A program made the position numbers and the translations under genes. Shown piece after piece: positions 1 to 7,389 of a stretch of 47,402 bases of DNA (the stretch's first letter is position 1; every line of letters starts with the position of its first letter). Source of the stretch: Rhodocyclaceae bacterium (GTDB lineage: Bacteria > Pseudomonadota > Gammaproteobacteria > Burkholderiales > Rhodocyclaceae). The stretch covers positions 1-47,402 of the forward strand of contig JARRBR010000005.1 of assembly GCA_029982755.1 (NCBI GenBank), in the 5' to 3' direction. Under the pieces are notes generated by a model, which did not search any database, had not been told where the DNA came from, and worked only from the letters and a program-made list of their open reading frames with translations.

Positions 1-1770
1 ATTGGTGCCCTGCGTCACCGCAGTCAGTTCCGGGCTGCCCTCGAAGGTGTCCGCGCTCGCCCCGTTCGTGCCCGTCAGCACGTTCGCCGTGACTGCCGTA
101 TCCTCGGCCGTCACCAGCGCATCGGGCATCACGTCGGCCACCGCGCCCACCGTGACCGCGACTGTGGCCGTGCTTGTGCCGCCCTGGCCATCACGCACGG
201 TGTAGGTGATCGTGTCCTCACCGTTGAAATCCGCATCCGGGGTGTAGCGCAGAGTGCCGTCGGGATTGATGGAAACCGTGCCATTGTCCGCAACCGCGGC
301 GGTCACCAGAAGCGAATCACCATCCGTATCGGTGTCATTAGCGAGCACATCGATGTCGACCGGCGTGTCCTCATCAGTGATTGCATTGTCATTCGCCGCC
401 ACCGGCGCATCGTTGGCTCGCGTCACCTCGATCGTCAGCGTCCCGGTGTCGCTCAGCGTGCCATCGGTGACCGTGTACTCCACCGTGTCGGTGCCAGTGA
501 AATCTGCCGGGGGCGTGTAGGTGTAGCTGCCGTCGGCCGCGATCATGATCGTGCCGCCCTGCGCCGTGGTGAAGGTGCCCGGCACCGCACTCAGCGGATC
601 ACCGTCGACATCGCTGTCGTTTGCGATCAGGCTCACCGTGCCCTGGAGCGTCGTATCCTCGCTCACCGTCGCTGCGTCATCGGCCGCAACCGGGCCATCG
701 TTGACGGGCGTCACCTCGATCGTCAGCGTCCCGGTGTCGCTCAGCGTGCCATCGGTAACCGTGTACTCGACGGTGTCGATGCCGTTGAAATCCGCCGGCG
801 GCGTGTAGGTGTAGCTGCCGTCGGCCGCGATCACGATCGTGCCGCCTTGCGCCGTGGTGAAGGTGCCCGCCACCGCGCTCAGCGCGTCGCCGTCGACATC
901 GCTGTCGTTCGCGATCAGGCTTACCGTGCCCGTGAGCGTGGCATCCTCGCCCGCCGTCACCGCGTCATCGGCCGCCACCGGGGGGTCGTTCGCCGGCGTG
1001 ACCTCGATCGTCACGGTGTATGTATTCTCGTTGCCCCGATCATCGATGACGGTGAAGCTGAAGCTGTCGGTGCCGTTGAAATCGGGGGCCGGCGTGTATT
1101 GGTAGCTTCCGTCGGGATTGATCACCAGCTCGCCGTGGGCAGGACCCGACGCCGCTTCGTAGCGCACCGGGTCGCCATCGGCATCGCTGGCGACCGGCAG
1201 CCGCCCGGTGAAGGAGCTGTCCTCGCCCACCGTGATGGCGTCGTCAGCGGCTAGCGGCGCGCTGTTCTGCACCGGCGCACTTTCCTCCGGCTCGTCGAGA
1301 TCTCTAGCGCGCAGCGGCAGCTCGGGCTCGAGCGCGCTGACCCGGTTGAACTCGTAATCCTGCGGCGTCACCGGTTCGACGATCCGCAGCAGGCGGACGA
1401 AGTTGTTGCCCTCGCCGCCGGCGCCACCGCTCAGGCCAGCCGCTGGCTCCTCGAGCAGTTCGTCGATCTGCCCGCCCTCATTGAGCGCGCGCATGAGTTC
1501 CTCGACACTGCCCTGGACGAGTTCGGCCTCGTCGCTCGAGGGGCGCGCATCGTCCGACATCTCGGCGCTGATCCGCAGCGTCTGCCCTTCCCCGAGTTCG
1601 AAAGGCTCGCCGCCGGCCGATACCAACTCGACGCGCCCGCCCTGATCGGTCAGCACCGTATCCCCCTGACGCAACACGTCGCCCGGTTTCAGCGCGCGAA
1701 CGTTTCCGTCCGCGTCCCGCGCGAACACAGACCCGGTGACTGCGATGACGCTGGCAATGATCTCGGCCAT
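1..1770 (-). CDS. Giant LapA/BapA-like surface adhesin, N-terminal part (runs off left edge)
   Basis: The frame is open from an ATG at 1770 to position 1, giving 590 residues with the C-terminus outside the window. An SD-like AGGAAGGG lies just upstream of the ATG. Residues 1 to about 130 (MAEIIASVIAVTGSVFARD, then a KPGD turn) match the N-terminal retention module of LapA-type adhesins, which is known to hold the protein in the outer-membrane secretin. An acidic linker follows, then cadherin/Ig-like modules of about 96 residues with recurring DADGD, ADGSYTYTP and DFNGTDT motifs, typical of VCBS/Bap proteins that bind calcium. RTX repeats and a secretion signal would be expected beyond the edge. 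The exporter and adaptor genes just upstream on the same strand make type I secretion the likely route. Family assignment is strong; ligand and full length are unknown. Confidence 0.9.
   Translation of the reverse strand, partial: MAEIIASVIAVTGSVFARDADGNVRALKPGDVLRQGDTVLTDQGGRVELVSAGGEPFELGEGQTLRISAEMSDDARPSSDEAELVQGSVEELMRALNEGGQIDELLEEPAAGLSGGAGGEGNNFVRLLRIVEPVTPQDYEFNRVSALEPELPLRARDLDEPEESAPVQNSAPLAADDAITVGEDSSFTGRLPVASDADGDPVRYEAASGPAHGELVINPDGSYQYTPAPDFNGTDSFSFTVIDDRGNENTYTVTIEVTPANDPPVAADDAVTAGEDATLTGTVSLIANDSDVDGDALSAVAGTFTTAQGGTIVIAADGSYTYTPPADFNGIDTVEYTVTDGTLSDTGTLTIEVTPVNDGPVAADDAATVSEDTTLQGTVSLIANDSDVDGDPLSAVPGTFTTAQGGTIMIAADGSYTYTPPADFTGTDTVEYTVTDGTLSDTGTLTIEVTRANDAPVAANDNAITDEDTPVDIDVLANDTDTDGDSLLVTAAVADNGTVSINPDGTLRYTPDADFNGEDTITYTVRDGQGGTSTATVAVTVGAVADVMPDALVTAEDTAVTANVLTGTNGASADTFEGSPELTAVTQGTN
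421..996 (-). repeat. Two tandem 288-bp adhesin repeat units
   Basis: Units at 421-708 and 709-996 are nearly identical at the nucleotide level, and a diverged third copy starts at 997. The period of 288 bp equals 96 codons, so each unit is one Ig-like module and copy-number change would keep the frame. Near-identity between adjacent copies suggests recent duplication or gene conversion. Confidence 0.9.
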
Positions 1771-1937
1771 GATGATCCCTTCCTCGATAGCGGGGCGAGT
1801 GCGGATGCGTTCCCGCCACCCATGTTGATCGGATGGCCCAAGACTAATCTCGGCAACGACCGGGCTCTATTGGACGAGGGTACCAACGCCGTGACGCCTT
1901 ACACGGTTGACCGCGAATGGCCGCGGCGGGCGGCGGC

Positions 1938-2276
1938 TCAGATCAGGCCGTCCCGGTCGTCGAGCAAGCTGAGGCGGGCGGTGAGTCCGGCGCGGGTGTT
2001 GCGCCGCTCCATCAGCTTGTCCTGGGCGGCGGGCGGCAGGTCGGTGAAGAGGATCACGCCGCGGGCGATCAGCAGGTCGATGACGTCCTCGAGCACGCGG
2101 ACGAAGCCGAGGTCGGACGCGCTGAGCGGATTCGCCTGCGCCATGAGTTCTCCGCCGAAGGCGGCGAGCGCCGGGTCGGCGGCATCGACCGTCTCCCAGC
2201 CGGGTTCACCGTCTTCCGGCGGCTGGCGGCTGGCGGCGATGATCTCGCCCACCGGATTGCGTCGGACGTGGATCAT
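1938..2276 (-). CDS. Small 'tryptophan synthase beta-like' protein of adhesin loci
   Basis: This is a 112-residue protein whose ATG overlaps the stop of the upstream LuxR-type gene (ATGA, 2273-2276), so the two are probably translationally coupled. The N-terminus (MIHVRRNPVGEI) is a small beta element. The second half carries a conserved block around SDLGFVRVLEDVIDLLIARG followed by FTDLP, and the protein ends LLDDRDGLI. Databases often label this family 'tryptophan synthase subunit beta-like'. It is far too short and lacks the PLP lysine region, so no Trp synthase activity should be assumed. It sits between the regulator and the adhesin, which suggests a role in adhesin regulation or export. 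No signal peptide is visible, so it is probably cytoplasmic. Function unknown. Confidence 0.8.
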   Translation of the reverse strand: MIHVRRNPVGEIIAASRQPPEDGEPGWETVDAADPALAAFGGELMAQANPLSASDLGFVRVLEDVIDLLIARGVILFTDLPPAAQDKLMERRNTRAGLTARLSLLDDRDGLI

Positions 2277-2908
2277 GGCTGGCCCACCGCCTCGGCGCCC
2301 GCGCGGCCGGCCAGGCGCAGCGCCAGCTGCAGGCGATCGCGTACGCCGAACTTCTCGAACACCGCGCCGAGGTGGGCCTTGACCGTGCGCTCGGTGATAC
2401 CGAGCCGCCAGGCGACTTCCTTGTTGGTCAGCCCCTCGCTGACCGCACGCGCCACTTCGAGCTCCCGTACCGACAGCCCCGCCGGCAGCCCGGACGCGGC
2501 GTCGGCCGGGGACGGCAGGTGGCTGCGGACCGCACCGAGGAAGCGCGACAGCAGCGCCGGCCCGACCCACAACCCCTGATGCGCCACCACCACCGCGACC
2601 TCGCGCAGCAGCGCCGTCGCCGCCATTTCGTGACAGTAGCCGCGCGCCCCGGCATCGAGCGCACGCAGCCCTTCCTCGTCGTCCGGCCGCAGCGAGAGCA
2701 CCACCACCGGGCAGCCCGGCAGGCTGTCCGCCACACGGGCAAGGACGACGGCCCAGTCCTCGAACCGGGAGGAGATCCAGACCAGATCGCCCTCGGCCGC
2801 CTCGTCCAGGATCTCCGTCAGCGTCGCCGCCTCGCCCTCCGGAAAGGCCTCGCACCAGCGCGCGGAGGGCGCAACGCCGGCCTGGGTCAGGAACAAATGT
2901 CGCATCAT
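2273..2908 (-). CDS. LuxR-family regulator with a degenerate receiver domain
   Basis: The protein has 211 residues. Its C-terminal part (about 147-205) is a clear LuxR/NarL helix-turn-helix: GLSVRELEVARAV, GLTNKEVAWRLGI, TERTVKAHL. The N-terminal part has the shape of a response-regulator receiver (VVVLSLRPDDEEGLRALDAG then GARGY), but no aspartate sits at the expected phosphorylation position (the strand reads GDLVWISS) and the usual lysine region reads CHEMA. It is therefore a pseudo-receiver, probably controlled by protein or ligand binding rather than phosphorylation. It overlaps the adaptor gene by 4 bp (ATGA at 2905-2908) and the next small gene by 4 bp. Its likely target is the adhesin/exporter operon; this is inferred from position. 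Confidence 0.85.
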   Translation of the reverse strand: MMRHLFLTQAGVAPSARWCEAFPEGEAATLTEILDEAAEGDLVWISSRFEDWAVVLARVADSLPGCPVVVLSLRPDDEEGLRALDAGARGYCHEMAATALLREVAVVVAHQGLWVGPALLSRFLGAVRSHLPSPADAASGLPAGLSVRELEVARAVSEGLTNKEVAWRLGITERTVKAHLGAVFEKFGVRDRLQLALRLAGRAGAEAVGQP

Positions 2909-4323
2909 CGTTCGGAAAGCGCGTTTGCCTTCGCCCGCAGAACGGGCTTCAGCAGGTAGGAAAGGATGCTCTTCTTGCCGGTGAGTACGTCCACCTGGGC
3001 CACCATGCCCGGGATGATGGGCAGATTCTCACCGAGGCTGGTCTTCAGCGTGCGCACCCGTACGACATAGAAGGCATTGTCCTTGTCATCGACTACGGTG
3101 TCGGCACCGATGTGGTCGACGACCGCCTCGAGCCCGCCGTAGATCGCGAAGTCGTAGGCGGTGAACTTCACCAGTGCCTCCTGCCCGGGGCGCAGGAAGG
3201 CTATGTCGGCAGGCTTGATGCGCGCCTCGAGGATCAACGCCTCGTCCAGCGGCACCACCTCGACCACTTCCTTGCCTGGCATCACCACCCCGCCCACGGT
3301 ATTGACCAGCAGGCGCTTGACCGTGCCCCGCATCGGCGCGCGGATCTCGGCATGCTTGACCTTGTCCTTCAGCGCGCCGCTGCCGGCGCTCAGGCTGGAC
3401 AGCCGCGCCATGGTGTCGGAGAGCTCGCCGCGCAACTGGTTGCGCACGTTCAGCTCCACCTCCTGGATCTTGCGCTCGGCCTCGGCAATCGCCGCCTGGA
3501 TGCGCGAGATCTGCGCCGAGGACTGGTCGCGGTCGCCGCGCAGGCGGGCGACGTCGCGCTGCAGGCGCAGAAGGTCGACCTCGGACACGGCCCCTGAAGC
3601 GAGCAGGGGACGCGTCACCTGCAGTTCCTGCTGGGCCAGTTCGTAAGCCCGCCCGGCCTGTTCCCTGCGCGCCAGCACCTCGTTGAGTTCCTGCCTGCGC
3701 TGCGCGAGCTGCTCCTGCGCGATCGACAGCTGGGCGCTCATCTCGGCGCGGCTCGACTCGTACAGCCGGCGCTCGTGGGCGACGATGTCCGGGGCCTGCG
3801 CCTGCAGTTCGGCAGGCACGACGAACGGAGTGCCTTCGGTGAGCGCCGCCAGCCGCGTGCGCTTGGCCTCCAGGGCCAGGAACTCGGCGCGGTTCTCGGC
3901 GAGCGAAGCGGCAAAACGGGTGGGGTCGATGCGCAGCAGCAGCTGTCCGGCCTCGACGACCTCGCCCTCGCGCACCGCGATCTCCTCGACCACGCCGCCA
4001 TCGACCGACTGGATGATCTGCACCTGGCTGGACGGGATCACCTTCGCCTCGCCGCGGCTGACCTCGTCGACCTCGGCGAACGCCGCCCACACCAGCAACA
4101 CCAGCAGCACGACGAAACCGACGCGCAGCAGCATCCGCGCACGCAGCGGCTCCTGCTCCAGGCGCGCCCAGTCGGCGTCGCCCGCCCAGTCGAGGTTCTC
4201 CTGCTCCGCGCCGCGAGCCAGCCGTTTCAGCGGCGCGCCGAACACGGCTTCACCGGCGCCCTCGCTGCGGCCGATCATGCCGCCGATACCATCGAACAGC
4301 TTGCGGTCGGCATCTTCCCTCAT
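2905..4323 (-). CDS. Type I secretion membrane fusion protein, HlyD/LapC family
   Basis: The protein has 472 residues, usual for type I secretion adaptors. A cytoplasmic N-terminus of about 62 residues is followed by one transmembrane helix (about 64-84, rich in V and L). Then come the first lipoyl half (EEIAVREGEVVEAGQ), a long coiled coil rich in E, Q, R and A (about 140-310), the second lipoyl half (AEIRAPMRGTVKRL), and a beta-barrel domain ending GMVAQVDVLTGKKS. It should span the periplasm between the exporter ATPase and a TolC/LapE-type channel. It overlaps the exporter gene by 4 bp and the LuxR-type gene by 4 bp. No dedicated outer-membrane channel gene lies in this operon within the window. 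Confidence 0.92.
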   Translation of the reverse strand: MREDADRKLFDGIGGMIGRSEGAGEAVFGAPLKRLARGAEQENLDWAGDADWARLEQEPLRARMLLRVGFVVLLVLLVWAAFAEVDEVSRGEAKVIPSSQVQIIQSVDGGVVEEIAVREGEVVEAGQLLLRIDPTRFAASLAENRAEFLALEAKRTRLAALTEGTPFVVPAELQAQAPDIVAHERRLYESSRAEMSAQLSIAQEQLAQRRQELNEVLARREQAGRAYELAQQELQVTRPLLASGAVSEVDLLRLQRDVARLRGDRDQSSAQISRIQAAIAEAERKIQEVELNVRNQLRGELSDTMARLSSLSAGSGALKDKVKHAEIRAPMRGTVKRLLVNTVGGVVMPGKEVVEVVPLDEALILEARIKPADIAFLRPGQEALVKFTAYDFAIYGGLEAVVDHIGADTVVDDKDNAFYVVRVRTLKTSLGENLPIIPGMVAQVDVLTGKKSILSYLLKPVLRAKANALSER

Positions 4324-6518
4324 GCTGCCCTCCCGATCCGACCCTGGCGCAGGGCCTCGACGACCTTGGCCTTCGGGCCGTCGGCGACGATGCGCCCGCC
4401 ATCGACGACCACGATGCGATCGACCAGGTCCAGCAGCGAGGTGCGGTGGGTGACCACGATCATGGTCTTGCCGCGCGCGAACTCGGCCAGGCGGCGCTTG
4501 AGTTCCTCCTCGCTCGAGTGGTCCATCGCCGCGGTAGGCTCGTCGAGCAGCAGGATCGGCGGATCGTTGATCATCGCCCGCGCCAGCGCGACGCCCTGGC
4601 GCTGCCCGCCGGAGAGCGAGTCGCCGCGCTCGCCAACCAGCATGTCGAAGCCTTGCGGATGGGTATTGACGAACTCGGCCAGCCCTGCGAGCGTCGCCGC
4701 GCGCAGCACGTCGGCGTCGTCGGCGAGCGGCGCGGCGATCGTGACGTTGTCGCGCAAGCTGCCGTAGAACAGGGTGACGTCCTGAGCGACGTAGCCGATG
4801 TGGCGGCGCAGCTCGGCCGGATCGAGCTGGCGCTGGTCGATGCCGTCGATCAGGACCGCGCCCGCGGTCGGCCGGTAGAGGCCGAGGATCAGCTTCTCGA
4901 GCGTGCTCTTGCCCGAGCCGACGCGGCCCAGGATGCCGACCCGCTCGCCGGCGCGGATGCGCAGCGACACGTTCTTCAGCGCCGCGACCTGCTGCCCAGG
5001 ATAGGTGAAGCTGACGTCACGGAACTCGATGTCGCCGGCCAGGCTGCCGCGGCTGATGAAGGCCTTGCCGTCCGGGCGCTCGACCTCGCGCGACATCACC
5101 TGCTCGAGCGAGGCGAGCGCGGTCGAGGCGTTGTGATACTGGGTCAGCAGGCCGGTGACCTGGCCGACCGGGGCCATCGCCCGCGAGGACAGCATGTAGC
5201 AGGCGATCAGGCCGCCCATCGACAGCTCGCCCTGGCCGATCAGATACACCCCGAGCACGATGATCGCCACCCCGACCAGCTGCTGCGCGAAGGCCGAGGC
5301 ATGGCTCGCGCTCGCCGCCAGCAGGCGCAGCTGGGCGGTGACGCGCGACAGCAGCGCGGCGCTCTTCTCCCACTTGCGCTGCATCGGCGCCTCGGCGCCG
5401 ATCGCCTTCAGCGTCTCCAGCCCGACCAGCCCCTCGACCAGGGTGGCGTTGCGCTGGGCACCGGCGCGGTAGGTGGTCTCGGCCAGCGCGTGCATCCGCC
5501 CCTGAACGCCGACCGCGTAGAGCAGCAGCACGGCCACGCCGAGCACGAAGGGGATCACCAGCGGCCAGGCGATCCAGCCGATCACGACCAGGAACAGCAG
5601 CGCGAACGGCAGATCGACGAAGGCGACCACAGTCGCCGAGCCGATGAAGTCGCGCACCGACTCGAAGGCGCGCAGATTGGCGGCGAAGGAACCGGCCGAA
5701 GGCGGACGCTCCTCCATGCGCATGCCGAGCACCCGCTCCATGATGTGCGCGGAGATGCGCACGTCGGCGCGACTGCCGGCGAGATCGACGAAGTAGCCGC
5801 GCAGCGTTCGCAGCACGAGCTCGCCCACCAGCACGATGCCGACGCCGAGCGCCAGTACCCACAGCGTCTCGACCGCGTTGTTCGGCACCACGCGGTCGTA
5901 CACGTTCATGACGAACAGCGGCATCGCGATCGCGAACAGGTTGACCAGCAGGGCGGCGAGCAGCACGTCGCGGTAAAGCGCGCGGTTCTCGGCGATCCGC
6001 CCCCAGAACCAGTGGCGCTCGCGCAATGCATGGACCTCGGGGGCGCGCGCATCGAAGCGTACCTGCGGGCGCACGTAGATCGTCCGTCCGCTGTAGCGCG
6101 CGGCGAGTTCGGCGTGCGGCAGCTCGAGTTCGGCCTCGCCGAGCTCGGGGAAGATCACCCGCGCCCGGGCACCGTCCGCGCTCCAGCCGGCGAGCACGCA
6201 GGCGTGGTCGTGATCGAGCAGCAGGATGGCGGGAAACAGGGCGGTGTTGAGCGCCTCGAGCGGGTGACGGACGATGTTGCTCGCCAGTCCGGCGCGGCGC
6301 GCAGCGCGCTCGAAGAGCGAGGGCGACAGGCCCTCGGCGCCCACCGGCAGACCGGCAAGCAGGGCGTCGCGGGTGGTGGCGATGCCGTGGGCGCGTGCCA
6401 CCAACTGCAGGCAATCGGCCAGATCCTGACGCGCCTGCGCCGGCGCTGCACGCACGCCCTCCCGCCGCGGCGCCTCCGCCCGCCCGACATGCAACTCCGC
6501 TACGCCCGCTTCACTCAC
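4320..6518 (-). CDS. Type I secretion ABC exporter, LapB type, with C39-like domain
   Basis: The protein has 732 residues. Residues about 30-160 resemble the degenerate C39 peptidase-like domain of LapB/HlyB-type exporters, which binds substrate without cleaving it; a cysteine lies in DCLQLV, but the full catalytic set is not evident. A six-helix ABC transmembrane domain follows (about 170-460; MNVYDRVVPNNA is the typical loop). The nucleotide-binding domain has Walker A GRVGSGKST, signature LSGGQRQ, Walker B ILLLDEPTA and the switch His in VVTHRTS. It is the first gene of the minus-strand operon and overlaps the adaptor gene by 4 bp. The predicted job is inner-membrane energisation of adhesin export. 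Confidence 0.93.
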   Translation of the reverse strand: MSEAGVAELHVGRAEAPRREGVRAAPAQARQDLADCLQLVARAHGIATTRDALLAGLPVGAEGLSPSLFERAARRAGLASNIVRHPLEALNTALFPAILLLDHDHACVLAGWSADGARARVIFPELGEAELELPHAELAARYSGRTIYVRPQVRFDARAPEVHALRERHWFWGRIAENRALYRDVLLAALLVNLFAIAMPLFVMNVYDRVVPNNAVETLWVLALGVGIVLVGELVLRTLRGYFVDLAGSRADVRISAHIMERVLGMRMEERPPSAGSFAANLRAFESVRDFIGSATVVAFVDLPFALLFLVVIGWIAWPLVIPFVLGVAVLLLYAVGVQGRMHALAETTYRAGAQRNATLVEGLVGLETLKAIGAEAPMQRKWEKSAALLSRVTAQLRLLAASASHASAFAQQLVGVAIIVLGVYLIGQGELSMGGLIACYMLSSRAMAPVGQVTGLLTQYHNASTALASLEQVMSREVERPDGKAFISRGSLAGDIEFRDVSFTYPGQQVAALKNVSLRIRAGERVGILGRVGSGKSTLEKLILGLYRPTAGAVLIDGIDQRQLDPAELRRHIGYVAQDVTLFYGSLRDNVTIAAPLADDADVLRAATLAGLAEFVNTHPQGFDMLVGERGDSLSGGQRQGVALARAMINDPPILLLDEPTAAMDHSSEEELKRRLAEFARGKTMIVVTHRTSLLDLVDRIVVVDGGRIVADGPKAKVVEALRQGRIGRAA

Positions 6519-6573
6519 GCCCCTTCACCCCGATTGCCGATTGCTGATCGGTCCAATTATCCGGGGGGGCCGC

Positions 6574-6586
6574 CGTGACGGTCACG
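6574..6586. promoter_or_regulatory. Inverted repeat CGTGAC-G-GTCACG in divergent region
   Basis: A perfect 6-bp inverted repeat with a 1-nt centre is followed by a further GTCA/GTCAC pair (6582-6598). It lies 56 nt upstream of the exporter start (minus) and about 105 nt upstream of zur (plus). It could be an operator for the adhesin operon. The binding protein is unknown. Confidence 0.35.
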
Positions 6587-6660
6587 TCAATATGTCACCG
6601 TCGCCGCGAGATAGGCGCAGGGCGTGCTACCGCAACGCAGGCGCTCTAATGCTACAATGT

Positions 6661-6672
6661 TGCATCAATGCA
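6661..6672. promoter_or_regulatory. Candidate Zur operator TGCAT-CA-ATGCA
   Basis: A perfect 5-bp inverted repeat with a 2-nt centre sits in a locally AT-rich patch (6646-6680) immediately upstream of the zur start. The position suits autoregulation of the zinc operon. The sequence is not an exact match to well-known Zur boxes, so the assignment is positional. Confidence 0.35.
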
Positions 6673-6690
6673 TACAGACGAGACCTGCCG

Positions 6691-7152
6691 ATGAGCAGCG
6701 CCCATTCCCACCCGGTCGCGGCGAGCGCGCGCGAACTGATCGTCGCCCACGGTGGCCGGGTCACCCGCACGCGGATCGCGGTCATCGAGACCCTGCAGCG
6801 CTCGGCGCACCCGCTGTCGCACGACGAGATCGGCGCCGCGCTCGACGCCGCCGGCATCGTCCACGACCGTGTCACCCTGTACCGCGCGCTGGAATGGCTG
6901 GTCGAGCAGGGCATCGCGCAACGCATCGCCGGCGGCGAGCGCGCCTGGCGCTTCGAGATCCGGCGCGAGGACGCGCACCGCCACGCGCATTTCCACTGCG
7001 ATCGCTGCGGCCAGATCGTGTGCCTGGACGACGTACCCGCCACGCCCAGCCCGGCGCTGCCCGCCGGTTTCGAGTTCGATCGCGCCGAACTGGTGCTACA
7101 CGGTGCCTGCGCCGATTGCGGCCGCCAGGGCATCAAGGAGGGTGCGCGATGA
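6691..7152 (+). CDS. zur: Zinc-responsive Fur-family repressor (Zur)
   Basis: The protein has 153 residues from an ATG at 6691; a longer reading from 6541 is possible but lacks homology-like sequence. The N-terminal winged helix includes GGRVTRTRIAVIETL and HDRVTLYRALEWL. The metal-binding half has a His-rich loop (DAHRHAHFHC), a first CxxC (C103, C106) and a second CxxC (C140, C143), the structural zinc site of Fur/Zur proteins. It is the first gene of an operon with a complete zinc ABC transporter, which favours Zur over Fur. The stop overlaps the ATG of the next small gene (ATGA). Confidence 0.9.
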   Translation: MSSAHSHPVAASARELIVAHGGRVTRTRIAVIETLQRSAHPLSHDEIGAALDAAGIVHDRVTLYRALEWLVEQGIAQRIAGGERAWRFEIRREDAHRHAHFHCDRCGQIVCLDDVPATPSPALPAGFEFDRAELVLHGACADCGRQGIKEGAR

Positions 7153-7388
7153 ACGCCCACGAACACCCGCCGGCACGCGCGACGTCGTCCATGGCCGGCC
7201 AGTCCTTGCCGCTGCCCGCGTACCGTGCGGCCGGTCCGCGTCCCGGGCGCAAGGAGGCGCATCGCCACCAAGGCCCGCGCCCCTTTCCGGCGCGCAGCCT
7301 GCTCAGCGCCGGCCTCGCCGCCCGCCTGGGCCTGGTCGCGGGTGCGCTCGCGCTACTGTGGACCACCGTGCTGTGGGCGCTGCGCTGA
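7149..7388 (+). CDS. 79-residue single-helix membrane protein in zinc operon
   Basis: The ATG at 7149 overlaps the zur stop and is preceded by a strong SD (AAGGAGG), which argues for real translation. The protein begins MNAHEHPP and contains EAHRHQG, so its N-terminal half (1-50) is polar, basic and His-containing. Residues about 50-75 form one hydrophobic segment (LGLVAGALALLWTTVLWAL) ending near the C-terminus. The stop lies 1 nt before the ATPase ATG. It could be an accessory subunit of the transporter, a metal-sensing miniprotein or a small-protein inhibitor. I do not recognise the family. Confidence 0.7.
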   Translation: MNAHEHPPARATSSMAGQSLPLPAYRAAGPRPGRKEAHRHQGPRPFPARSLLSAGLAARLGLVAGALALLWTTVLWALR

Positions 7389-7389
7389 C

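Noticed and set aside
421-1000. CRISPR-like array from the regular repeats at the left edge
   Set aside because: The 288-bp period, coding frame and Ig-like protein motifs show these are adhesin modules, not short repeats with spacers.
1938-2276. Tryptophan synthase activity for the 112-residue protein
   Set aside because: It is far too short for TrpB, lacks the PLP-binding lysine region and has no trp genes nearby.
1822-2579. Plus-strand frames opposite the LuxR-type and small partner genes
   Set aside because: Both real proteins have recognisable family motifs and ATGA coupling on the minus strand.
4446-6578. 710-codon plus-strand frame opposite the ABC exporter
   Set aside because: The exporter has all ABC motifs in the other strand; this frame has none.
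6519-6690. Upstream extension of zur from 6541
   Set aside because: The extension has no Fur-like sequence and contains the AT-rich promoter and inverted repeats. The ATG at 6691 gives a normal Zur N-terminus.
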